Source of the DNA: an uncultured Thermomicrobium sp.
Lineage (GTDB): Bacteria; Chloroflexota; Chloroflexia; Thermomicrobiales; Thermomicrobiaceae
Direction: 5' to 3'
Assembly: GCA_938028665.1 (NCBI GenBank)
Contig: CALIMB010000033.1
Coordinates: forward strand, 1 to 64,000
DNA length: 64,000 bases
Part shown: piece after piece, positions 45,135 through 54,600 of the stretch
How the letters are laid out: each line of letters starts with the position of its first letter
Numbering within the stretch: position 1 is the stretch's first letter
The notes under the pieces: generated by a model
What the model saw: the letters and a program-made list of their open reading frames with translations, nothing else
Database searches by the model: none
What the model was told of the DNA's origin: nothing
Made by a program: the position numbers and the translations under genes

Positions 45135-45387
45135 GAGGGTGCGGGTTATTGGAAAGATAACCACGTCGTTATAGTGAACCTGCTGTTTCCTGAAGTTACT
45201 CGGTTGCGGAAAGGCGCGCCGCGCCGTGTGGGAAGCAGAGCAAGGCCAATGCAGCCGCCGGTTTGTTAAGGGTGTGGTCCAATCTGCGCTCAGCTGACCA
45301 ACCTGTGGTATCACGTCGAGGTCAGGAAAGTGTGGCCAGTGTTCTCGCGTGGCCTTCATCAATCCAACAGCAGGTGGAGGGGGAAAG

Positions 45388-47985
45388 GTGTCAACGCCGA
45401 TCCGACGTCAATACCTGGCGATCAAGCAACAAGTTCCTGACGCCTTACTCCTGTTTCGTCTCGGCGATTTTTACGAACTTTTTGACAACGACGCAGTGAT
45501 CGCGGCCAGCGTGCTCGATATCGCGTTGACCTCACGGGAGCTTGGCCGCAACCAGCGCGTCCCGATGGCTGGTATTCCGGCCCATGCCGCCGAACCATAC
45601 ATTGCCAAGCTTGTCGCAGCAGGCTACCGCGTTGCGCTCTGCGATCAAATCGGAACGCCAGATGGACGGCACCTCGTCGAACGTCGGATTACGCGTATCA
45701 TCACGCCGGGAACCGTGACAGAACCAACGATGCTCGACTCGCGACGCAATACCTACATCGCGGCAGTCGTCCTCCAGGAGACTCGCGCCGGCTTGGCGTT
45801 TGCCGAGCTCTCCACCGGCGAGTTTGCAGCCACTGAACTAGGTGCGGATTCGGTGGATGAACTTCGCGCAGCGGTCGAGCTGGAACTTGTTCGCCTAGCG
45901 CCAGCGGAGCTTTTGACGACTCCCGCCCAACGTGCACTATTGCCAGATGTCGGCGCCTTCGTTACCGAGACACCCGAATGGATGTGGGGCGACCGCGTAG
46001 CACGCCGCGCACTGCACGACCAGTTCCGAGTTCAGTCGTTGGAGGCATTTGGCTTGGAGGACCGGCCACTCGCGTTGCGCGCAGCCGGTGCACTCCTCCA
46101 GTATCTTGCTGAGACCCAAGGGGGTCAACTCCCCCAACTCGAGGATCTCATCGTCTACCGAACCGACGCCTATATGACGCTCGATACCGCGACGCGGCGG
46201 AATCTGGAGCTTCTGGAGACGGTACGGGGTGAACAGGGGCGCTCACTCGTTGCGATCCTCGACCGGACCAAGACGCCAATGGGTGCACGGCTGTTGCGAC
46301 GCTGGCTCAATCAGCCGTTGGTAGACGTGAAAGCGATTCACGAGCGTCAGGCACGTGTCGCCGCACTTGTGAGCGAGACGATTATGCGGGTTCGCCTGGG
46401 CGATCTGCTAAGTGGGGTCGCTGATTTAGAGCGCCTGGCTAACCGTGTCTTGACGGAGCGTGTGACGCCACGGGAACTTCGGCAACTTGCACAGTCCTTG
46501 AGTGTGCTTCCTGATATCAGGGCGACGGTTGCACACCATGGTGAACTCGCGGCTTTCGGAGCCTTCCCCAACCTTCTTCCCATTGCTCAGTTGATTCAGC
46601 AGGCTCTTGTTGATGATCCGCCGGCCACCCTGGGTCAAGGTTCGGTGATCCGCCCGGGTTTCGCGCCAGAACTCGACGACTTACGAGAGCGAGCCCGGAC
46701 AGCACGGGAATGGATCGCTTCGCTCGAACAGCGCGAGCGCGAGCGAACCGGGATCCGCTCGCTGAAGGTCGGCTACAACAAGGTGTTCGGTTACTACATT
46801 GAGGTGAGTCACGCCAATCGCCACCTCGTACCGGAAGACTACCAGCGCAAGCAAACACTCGTGGGCGCCGAGCGCTATATCACACCTGAGCTTAAGGAGT
46901 ACGAGCATCTCGTCCTCCATGCCGAGGAACAGCTGGCTGCACGAGAAGCAGAGGTGTACCGGCGGGTCATCGGCGAAGTGGCGAGCTGCACAGGACAGAT
47001 CCGACGAGCAGCGCAGCTGATCGCTGAGCTCGATGCCTATCGGGCGTTAGCCGAAGTTGCTGTCGAACGGCGGTACACCCGGCCTGAGGTTGACGAGAGC
47101 TTCGCCCTCGAGATCATCGGCGGTCGCCACCCAGTGGTGGAGACGACGACCGAACCAGGCCGTTTTGTGCCCAACGACACGTGGCTCGACGTTGAGGATC
47201 AGCAGATCATGATCCTCACCGGGCCGAACATGGCTGGGAAATCGACGTATCTCCGTCAGGTGGCACTGATTGTGCTGCTGGCCCAGATCGGTTCCTTCGT
47301 ACCGGCTGAGCGGGCACGGGTCGGAATTGTTGATCGGATCTTCACCCGAATCGGTGCACAGGACGACATTGCTTCTGGTCAGAGCACGTTTATGGTGGAA
47401 ATGATAGAGACGGCAACAATCCTACGCCAGGCGAGCCGCCGCTCGCTCGTGGTGCTCGATGAAGTTGGACGCGGGACCAGCACCTACGACGGACTTGCCA
47501 TTGCTCGAGCCGTGGTTGAATACCTCCACAATCACCCACGGCTGGGTTGTCGTACACTCTTTGCGACTCATTATCACGAACTGACCGAATTGGAGCGTGT
47601 CCTGCCGCGAGTGCGCAACTACCGGATGGAGGTGTTGGAGGAGGGAGATCATGTCGTCTTTCTGCACCGGGTTGTGCGAGGAGGCGCGGATAAGAGTTAC
47701 GGTATCCATGTGGCACAACTTGCCGGTTTGCCCCAAGCTGTTGTGCGACGAGCACGCGAGATTCTCGCTGATCTGGAAACGGCACGGTCCAGCGAGCGGG
47801 TGCGGCGCCGGTCTGCAATGGCTAGGGATGTGCCAGTAACGGTACAGCTGACGCTCTTCGGTCCGCCTCACCCGGCGGTTGAACGATTGAAAGCGCTCGA
47901 GCTTGATGCGATGACACCTCTCGAGGCATTGACGGTTCTCTACGAACTCCAACGGCTGGTACGCGAAGACGATGGGAAAAGCTAG
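45388..47985 (+). CDS. mutS: DNA mismatch repair protein MutS
   Basis: Recognises mismatches and small loops and recruits MutL. The 865-residue protein is full length. The mismatch-contacting F-x-E motif is in FRLGDFYELF near the N terminus; the connector and lever domains follow. The ATPase domain has Walker A TGPNMAGKSTYLR, the DEVGRGTSTYDGLAIA Walker B/dimer segment and ATHYHELTEL. The GTG at 45388 has GGAGG 7 nt upstream and gives VSTPIRRQYLAIK, a usual MutS start; the track GTG at 45349 has no ribosome-binding site. No mutL is adjacent. Its stop overlaps that of the converging MFS gene by 4 nt. Confidence 0.96.
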   Translation: MSTPIRRQYLAIKQQVPDALLLFRLGDFYELFDNDAVIAASVLDIALTSRELGRNQRVPMAGIPAHAAEPYIAKLVAAGYRVALCDQIGTPDGRHLVERRITRIITPGTVTEPTMLDSRRNTYIAAVVLQETRAGLAFAELSTGEFAATELGADSVDELRAAVELELVRLAPAELLTTPAQRALLPDVGAFVTETPEWMWGDRVARRALHDQFRVQSLEAFGLEDRPLALRAAGALLQYLAETQGGQLPQLEDLIVYRTDAYMTLDTATRRNLELLETVRGEQGRSLVAILDRTKTPMGARLLRRWLNQPLVDVKAIHERQARVAALVSETIMRVRLGDLLSGVADLERLANRVLTERVTPRELRQLAQSLSVLPDIRATVAHHGELAAFGAFPNLLPIAQLIQQALVDDPPATLGQGSVIRPGFAPELDDLRERARTAREWIASLEQRERERTGIRSLKVGYNKVFGYYIEVSHANRHLVPEDYQRKQTLVGAERYITPELKEYEHLVLHAEEQLAAREAEVYRRVIGEVASCTGQIRRAAQLIAELDAYRALAEVAVERRYTRPEVDESFALEIIGGRHPVVETTTEPGRFVPNDTWLDVEDQQIMILTGPNMAGKSTYLRQVALIVLLAQIGSFVPAERARVGIVDRIFTRIGAQDDIASGQSTFMVEMIETATILRQASRRSLVVLDEVGRGTSTYDGLAIARAVVEYLHNHPRLGCRTLFATHYHELTELERVLPRVRNYRMEVLEEGDHVVFLHRVVRGGADKSYGIHVAQLAGLPQAVVRRAREILADLETARSSERVRRRSAMARDVPVTVQLTLFGPPHPAVERLKALELDAMTPLEALTVLYELQRLVREDDGKS

Positions 47986-49214
47986 TCTTCACGCATCAGC
48001 GCGTGCTTCAGCTGCGCTTGTCGTTGAGGGCGCAGTAGCCAGAGTGGGAGAAAAGCGGAGGTCGCGACAGCAGCTGAAATTGCGATCATCACGCGGGGAC
48101 CGAAGGCACCATAGATTGGTGTGTAAAGTATGGGTGCGAGTCCCTGTACCAGGAAGCGAGCCCCCGAGAAATAAGCAGATGCGGTACCACGGTAACGGGG
48201 CACTGCCTGGACGGCAAGGGTAGCAAAGGCAGTCCAGGTCAGCATCGCTGCGAAACCAAGCGCCAGATAGGCTGCCGCAAATACCCAGGGATGGGGTGCG
48301 ATAGCCATCACCGCGATGGCACTGCTCACCGCAACGAGGCCAATCATGGCCCCGCGTTGGGCGCCAAGATGCTCGAGGAGGAGCCCAGCTGGTGGCCCAA
48401 ATAGGATTGCTCCGAGGCCATAGAGAGATACGACGAGCCCGATCGTCGCGTAATCGAGTTGCCAGAGATCGCGCAGCGCCTGACCGAGAAGATAAGCTGT
48501 TCCCATTACAGCAGCATTCGTCAGGAACGCGAGTGCGACGACTTGGGCAACCCCGCGATCGAGGGCAGCGAGGAGCTCGCGCAGGGCGTGACCGAGCGAA
48601 GGAGCGCGCGGTCGTGCTGGTACGATATGGCCGTGTTGGTGGAACCAAAATAGAAGCCAGACCCCCGCGATCCAGCTCAAGAGGGTGACCGAGACGAAGA
48701 AGAGTCGCCACGAGAGGGCCACGAGCAGGCCTGCGACCAGCGGGCCAAGAAGATGGCCGCTTTGATTTGCTGCCGAGAAGGCAGCGATGGTCCGTGGCAG
48801 TTGTGGTGGCGGCAGTACATCGCCGAGCGTCGCAAGGAGGATCGGGGTTGTGAAAGCATTCGTCACACCAAACAAGATGCAGCCAAGAATAAAGATAGGA
48901 AGATTCGGCGCGAGAGCGCAGAGTAAGGCTGCCAACCCAAATGATCCGAAGCCGGCCAGAATTACTACCCGCCGTGACGTTAGGTCGGAGATGGTGCCTG
49001 AGAAGAACTGGCACACACCGAAGGTCACGAAATAGGCTGGAATAATGACTGAGAGTGTTGTCTTGTCGACATGAAAAGCCCCCTGGAGAATGGGAAAGAC
49101 GATGGGGAAACCACCGCCATTATAGGGACCGATCAATGAACCGAGATGAAATGGCGCGAGACTCCACTGACTGAACCGATGAGTCGCTGCAGGTCTTGAC
49201 GAGCGGGTCGCCAC
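47982..49214 (-). CDS. MFS transporter (drug/metabolite exporter type)
   Basis: A 410-residue major facilitator with 12 predicted membrane helices. The loop 2-3 motif is SGTISDLTSRRVVILAGF, the helix 5 region SAANQSGHLLGPLVAGLL, and the second-half loop GLLLEHLGAQRGAMIG. This arrangement is typical of the DHA-type multidrug or metabolite exporters; the substrate is unknown. The GTG start follows GGAGG by 6 nt. It converges on mutS with a 4-nt overlap and has no operon partner. Confidence 0.87.
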   Translation of the reverse strand: MATRSSRPAATHRFSQWSLAPFHLGSLIGPYNGGGFPIVFPILQGAFHVDKTTLSVIIPAYFVTFGVCQFFSGTISDLTSRRVVILAGFGSFGLAALLCALAPNLPIFILGCILFGVTNAFTTPILLATLGDVLPPPQLPRTIAAFSAANQSGHLLGPLVAGLLVALSWRLFFVSVTLLSWIAGVWLLFWFHQHGHIVPARPRAPSLGHALRELLAALDRGVAQVVALAFLTNAAVMGTAYLLGQALRDLWQLDYATIGLVVSLYGLGAILFGPPAGLLLEHLGAQRGAMIGLVAVSSAIAVMAIAPHPWVFAAAYLALGFAAMLTWTAFATLAVQAVPRYRGTASAYFSGARFLVQGLAPILYTPIYGAFGPRVMIAISAAVATSAFLPLWLLRPQRQAQLKHALMRED

Positions 49215-49971
49215 TCCTCGCCTCCCCCGTAAGTGTAGCGTTGAATAGCGCCGTTGCCCTGTTTATCAGGGCGGAACCGGCATAGAGCGTTTTGAACAGT
49301 GGTAACCTTTACGAATCGTTCACGCTTGCGAATGACACAATACCATGAGGTCAAAGCTGTCTCCAAAATATCATGTGTCTACACTAAATGATGAAAGGAT
49401 ACAAATTCTTGCACACTGACTCCGGTGTCAGCTTGTGCTCGTGGGTTGCGTTATTGCAGCGGACCCTTTTCCGCCATTGCATCGTTCTTCCATCACGATG
49501 ACGACCTCGCCTTTCACCGACCATCGTGAGCACGATGCTGGTCTTTGGAACGCCCTCGGAAACCGTTCTGGTGAGCACGTGCTCCCGCTGGCATCGGAAT
49601 ATCTGGGGAATATCTGGGCAGAGGGAAAGCGAGCAGTTGTGTCATAACCGAGCACGTGGGGCGCTCAAGAGCCCCCTGCCGGCGTGACAATGACCCTCCT
49701 TCTGGCATCGACTATCCGGGACAGCGGTCGTTGCTCTCTGCTGCGAAGTTATGCGTCGTGCACAAATCGATCGAGTCAGATTGCGCGTGGTGCCCGAGTG
49801 CTATCCCGCTTGGTTCAGTACGCTGCACGAAGGGAAAGGGGGTGACAGCGGTGCTGAAGGAGATCCGGTTTCGGCCTCGAGAACCCCCGCCGGTAGTGCC
49901 TCCACGTTCGCTGAGAGTCATTCGTAGGACGTTCGGTTCGCTGCGACGTTGCAGCGGAGAGGAGCTCAACG
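49215..49971. other. Gene-free stretch upstream of amt, with palindromes
   Basis: About 757 bp between divergent MFS and amt genes. Two palindromes stand out: CATCGTG-AG-CACGATG at 49522-49537 and GAGCACGTGCTC at 49573-49584. Both include GTGAGCACG, 45 bp apart, so they could be paired binding sites for a regulator of amt. The 176-codon ORF that runs into amt is a shadow. No clear sigma-70 hexamers were found. Confidence 0.4.
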
Positions 49972-51264
49972 ATGAGCGAGGGTGCAACGGCGTGGATGCT
50001 GATATCCACGGCATTGGTTCTCTTGATGACACCGGCGCTTGGTTTCTTCTACGGTGGGCTTGTTCGCTCGAAGAACGTGCTGAACACACTGCTCATGAGT
50101 TTTGGTGCGCTTCCTATCGTCGGTCTGACTTGGGCGTTGGTGGGGTATTCTCTCGCCTTTGCACCAGGATTTCCGGTGATTGGTGACCTTTCCTTCGCAC
50201 TGCTACGCGGTGTCGATGTGGTTGCGCAGGGACAGATCCCTCACCTTCTTTTCATGAGTTTCCAGGCGACTTTTGCCATCATCACGGCGGCGTTGATCAG
50301 CGGGGCACTTGTTGAACGGATGCGTTTTGTCCCATATCTGGCGTTTCTGGCCCTGTGGGCCGTACTCATCTACGCACCGATCGCTCACTGGGTCTGGGGT
50401 GGTGGGTGGCTGGCTCAACTGGGAGCGCTGGACTTTGCCGGTGGAACGGTGGTTCATGTGAATGCTGGCGTGGCGGCTGCCGTCGGTGCGCTCGTGCTTG
50501 GCCAGCGGCATGACTATGCTCGTCAGGCGATTCTACCCCACCATATCCCCTTTACTTTGCTGGGAGCAGCACTCCTTTGGCTGGGCTGGTTCGGCTTCAA
50601 CGCGGGGAGCGCTCTGGCTGCGAATGAATCGGCAGCACTCGCGTTCACAAACACGATGCTTGCTCCGATGGCCACAGCATTGGTGTGGATGATCTGCGAC
50701 TTGGTTCGGACCGGGAAAGTGACCGCGGTCGGTGTGGCCACGGCGATCGTCGTTGGTTTGGTTGCGATCACCCCCGCAGCTGGCTTCGTGGCGCCGCTTT
50801 CGGCGATTGCGCTCGGTGCACTCGCGACCTTTCCGAGCTACTTTGTACTCTTGTGGCGAGCTCACACCCGGTTGGACGATTCTCTTGACGTCTTCGCGGC
50901 GCACGGCGTGGGTGGACTAACCGGGGCGATCTTGACGGGAGTCTTCGCTCAAGAGTCCTGGAACGGCATCAGGGATGGCTTGCTCTTTGGGAATCCGATG
51001 CAGGTGCTGATCCAAGCGCTTGCTGTCTTTGCGGTCGCCGCGTATACCGGCCTAGGAACGTTCGTGATCCTCAGAGTGATTGCTGCGCTCACAGCGCTTC
51101 GTGTTTCTGAACTTGCCGAGCGACTCGGACTGGACATCAGTGAGCACAGTGAGCGGGCCTACACGAGCGGTGAAGGGGCGATCCTTCTCTTGCCCACGGT
51201 CCGGCCGGCGGAGCGCGGTGTGCATGTCGAACCGAAGGTGAAGCGAGTGGGAGAGAGGGCATGA
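49972..51264 (+). CDS. amt: Ammonium transporter
   Basis: An Amt/MEP/Rh channel of 430 residues with 11 expected membrane helices; it conducts ammonium into the cell. Family motifs are FFYGGLVRSKNVLNTLLMSF, GGTVVHVNAGVAA with the first pore histidine, WFGFNAGSALAANESAALAF, and DVFAAHGVGGLTGA with the second pore histidine. The C-terminal cytoplasmic tail (about 380-430) that PII proteins contact is present and extended. The ATG follows GGAGAGGAG. It overlaps the PII gene by 4 nt, the usual amt-glnK arrangement. Confidence 0.95.
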   Translation: MSEGATAWMLISTALVLLMTPALGFFYGGLVRSKNVLNTLLMSFGALPIVGLTWALVGYSLAFAPGFPVIGDLSFALLRGVDVVAQGQIPHLLFMSFQATFAIITAALISGALVERMRFVPYLAFLALWAVLIYAPIAHWVWGGGWLAQLGALDFAGGTVVHVNAGVAAAVGALVLGQRHDYARQAILPHHIPFTLLGAALLWLGWFGFNAGSALAANESAALAFTNTMLAPMATALVWMICDLVRTGKVTAVGVATAIVVGLVAITPAAGFVAPLSAIALGALATFPSYFVLLWRAHTRLDDSLDVFAAHGVGGLTGAILTGVFAQESWNGIRDGLLFGNPMQVLIQALAVFAVAAYTGLGTFVILRVIAALTALRVSELAERLGLDISEHSERAYTSGEGAILLLPTVRPAERGVHVEPKVKRVGERA

Positions 51265-51611
51265 AACTGATCGTAGCCATCATCCGACCGGAAAAGTTGA
51301 ATGACGTCCTGGAAGCGCTATTTCGGGCCGAGGTACGCGGACTGACCATTTCCGCTGCTCAAGGCCATGGTGGTGAAACGGAACAAGTCGAAACCTATCG
51401 AGGCATGACCGTGAAGATGGAACTGACGCCCAAAGTGCGCTTGGACATCGGTGTGTCGGATCACTTCGTGGAGCCGACCGTGCAAGCGATCCTGAAAGCA
51501 GCCCACACTGGGCAGGTGGGAGACGGCAAGATTTTTGTCCTGCCGGTGGAGCACGTTTATCGGATCCGGACGGGGGAACGTGACGAAGCGGCAGTAACTC
51601 CAATCGTCTAA
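51261..51611 (+). CDS. glnK: PII nitrogen regulatory protein (GlnK type) lacking Tyr51
   Basis: A 116-residue PII signal protein; with 2-oxoglutarate and ATP/ADP it gates the neighbouring Amt channel. The start MKLIVAIIRPEKLNDV, the ATP-binding B loop TGQVGDGKIFVLPVE (about 83-97) and the C-terminal YRIRTGERDEAAV are all normal. In the T loop (ETYRGMTVKMELTPK) Tyr46 is kept, but position 51, the tyrosine uridylylated or adenylylated in proteobacteria and actinobacteria, is Val. Control by covalent modification at that site is therefore impossible and effector binding must suffice. The gene is coupled to amt (ATGA) and ends before a strong terminator. Confidence 0.95.
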   Translation: MKLIVAIIRPEKLNDVLEALFRAEVRGLTISAAQGHGGETEQVETYRGMTVKMELTPKVRLDIGVSDHFVEPTVQAILKAAHTGQVGDGKIFVLPVEHVYRIRTGERDEAAVTPIV

Positions 51612-51639
51612 ATTCACCGGAGAACCCATCCCCACCCAC

Positions 51640-51674
51640 CAACCGGCCCGCGGGGTTTGCCCGCGGGCCGGTTG
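51640..51674. terminator. Bidirectional terminator between glnK and gltB
   Basis: A perfect 15-bp inverted repeat (CAACCGGCCCGCGGG / CCCGCGGGCCGGTTG) with a 5-nt loop sits midway between the converging stop codons. On either strand the stem begins CAACCGG, so it can serve both directions although no long U-tract follows. Confidence 0.78.
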
Positions 51675-51695
51675 CGGCATGGGATGGATGGGAGG

Positions 51696-54600
51696 TCAGT
51701 CTGCAACAGCTCGGGCTTCGACCGGTCGCTCGCGTATGCGCCGCGTCGGCCGCTCTTCGGCGGCTTCGATCGGAGGGTGCGGGGCCACTTTCCAGAAGGC
51801 GGTGCGAAGTTCATCCCATCGTTCCAGGATCTCGCAGCCACGCTGGCTTCCCGTCAAGGTGACATGCTTGGCGATCAAGGCGCGCAGTAACTCCTCGTCC
51901 TCGTCACTCAGGCGCTCCAGCTGTACATATTCTCGGTTCAGGCGTGCTGGGAAGGTCCCTTCGGGGTCAAAGACGTAGGCGACGCCGTTTGTCATTCCGG
52001 CTGCGAAGTTCCGGCCGGTCGGGCCAAGGACAACAACGACGCCACCGGTCATGTATTCGCACCCGTGATCGCCAACACCCTCGACCACCGCGACGGCGCC
52101 GGAATTGCGGACCGCGAAGCGTTCGCCGGCTTGTCCGGCGACGAAGAGCTCGCCTCCAGTAGCACCGTAGAGCACGGTGTTTCCGACGAGAACGTGCGGT
52201 CGAGTCGGATCGATGGGCGCTTGAGGTGAACGGACGACGATTGTGCCGCCACCCATACCCTTACCGACATAGTCATTGGCCTCACCGTTCAAAATGAGCG
52301 TCAGACCGTGCCAGCACCACGCGCCGAAACTCTGACCAGCCTGGCCGGTGAGTTCCACAGTGACCAGACTCTCTGGCGCGCGCTCCCTGCCAAAGCGCAG
52401 GGCGAGCTCCCCGGCCAGGCGGCCTCCAACGGCTCGATGGTGGTTGCGTACCGTTGTGCTGATGCGGACCGGCTGGCGCTGTTCAAGAGCTGGACGAGCT
52501 TGTTCAAGCAGCCACTCATCGAGGGCTGGTCCAGTGAGATCGTGGAAGATATTCCGGTCATACAAACAGCGCCGTGGGGCATCCGGATCTCCCGGTACAG
52601 CGAGCAGTGGCTGGAGATCGAGCAGTGCTGCCGGCCCCTCCAGTTGGTCGAGAACGGAAAGCAACTCGACACGCCCGACGATATCGTCCAAGCGCCGAGC
52701 ACCAAGCATGGCGAGGTATTCCCGTACCTCTTCGGCAAGGAGCGTGAAGAAGTTGATAACGTGCTCCGGCTTGCCGACGAACCGCTTGCGGAGATCTTCG
52801 CGCTGCGTCGCGATACCAGTCGGGCAGGTGTTGAGGTGGCATTGTCGTGCCATGTCGCAGCCGATAGCTACCAGTGCAGCGGAGCCGAACCCAAACTCCT
52901 CTGCACCGAGGAGGGCCGCAATCACAATGTCGCGTGCTGTTTGCAGGCCACCGTCAGTGCGCAGTCGCACTCGGCTGCGCAGGTCATTGAGCACGAGTGT
53001 TTGCTGGGTTTCAGCCAGGCCAAGTTCCCACGGGACACCCGCATACTTGATTGAGGAGAGTGGCGAGGCACCGGTGCCGCCGCTATGACCACTGATCAGG
53101 ATGTAGTCGGCGTGGGCCTTGGCGACGCCGGCAGCGATGGTCCCAACGCCAGCCTCGGCAACCAGCTTGACACCGACTCGTGCACGCGGGTTGACCATCT
53201 TGAGGTCGTAGATCAGCTGGGCAAGGTCCTCAATACTGTAAATATCGTGATGTGGTGGCGGCGAAATCAGCTGGATGCCAGGGATTGCGTGGCGGAAGCG
53301 CGCGATCAGCGCAGTCACTTTGTGGGCGGGCAGCTGACCGCCCTCACCGGGCTTGGATCCCTGGGCGATCTTGATCTCCAGTTCCTCCGCACGCACGAGA
53401 TACTCGGCTGTCACGCCGAAACGCGCACTCGCGACCTGCTTGATCTTGTTGTGGGGCACATCGGTCCCTGCTTCATAGTACCAGTCCGGATCCTCACCAC
53501 CTTCGCCGCAGTTGGAACGTGCTCCGATCCGGTTCATCGCAATCGCCAGCGTCCGGTGTGCTTCTGGTGAGAGCGCGCCCAAGGACATTGCCGTCACAAC
53601 GAACCGTTTGCGGATCTCCTCTGCTGGCTCGACGTCGTCGAGCGGGATCGGTTGCGTGGGACGGAAGGTGAGAAGATCGCGCAAGGCCATGGGGCGCCGG
53701 TCTTGCACCAGGTACACGTACTGCCGATAGGCTTCCCGGTCGCCAGTCTGGGCTGCCTGCTGGAGAGCGCGAACATTTGTCGGACTGAACGCATGATACT
53801 CGCCGTCCTTGCGGAACCGGACAAATCCCCAGTCGGGCAGCCGCTCGAGTGGTTCACTGAAGCCAGCGGCATGCCGCTTGAGCGCGCGCTCAGCGATCCC
53901 CGCGAGGTCGAGCCCACCGAGACGTGAGGGAGTGCCGGTAAAGAACTGATCGACCACGTCTTGTGACAGACCAAGGATCTCAAACAACTGGGCACCCTGA
54001 TAGCTCGCCAGCGTGGAGATCCCCATCTTGGACATAATCTTCAAGAGGCCATACTCGAGCTGCGTCACATAGCGCTTTGCCAGCTCGTCAGGGGAGAGCT
54101 GCTCAGCGCCACGTGTCCCAGCAAAACTGCGAGCAACATGCAGCGCCAGATACGGGTGAACTGCTGCTGCACCATATCCGATGAGGACTGCTGCCTGATG
54201 GACATCCCAGACGTCACCGGTGTCACAGACGAGAGAGGCACGCATTCGCTTGCCCACCCGAATCAGGTGATGGTGCACGGCGCCAACGGCAAGCGGCATG
54301 GGGATCGGTGCGTGTTCGGCATCGACATCACGATCGCTCAAGATCAGGATGCTTGCGCCCTCGTCAATCGCCTGTTCGGCGCAGCGGAGGAGTTCGGTTA
54401 GGGCTTGCTGGAGTCCGACTGGTCCGTCAGCGACCGTGAAGACTGCGCGGAGTGTCCGAGCTTTCAGCGCTGGATGGCTGCCGAGCGCAGCTAGCTGACC
54501 CTCGAGCAAGATCGGGCTTGGTAGATGCAAGAGCCGTGCGTGCTCGGGCGTTTCGGTAAGGAGACTCCCGCGCGGCCCGAGATACACGTCGAGCGACATG

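Larger units (their letters stand above)
44862..45387. other. Divergent regulatory region between DUF4212 and mutS
   Basis: About 525 bp holding the symporter promoter and leader (minus) and the unrecognised mutS promoter (plus). No ORF has convincing coding features. The leader contains a perfect anti-SD complement and the short frames noted elsewhere. Confidence 0.45.

Noticed and set aside
49656-50186. 176-codon ORF running into amt
   Set aside because: Its second half is a shadow of amt in another frame, and its first half has no coding features.
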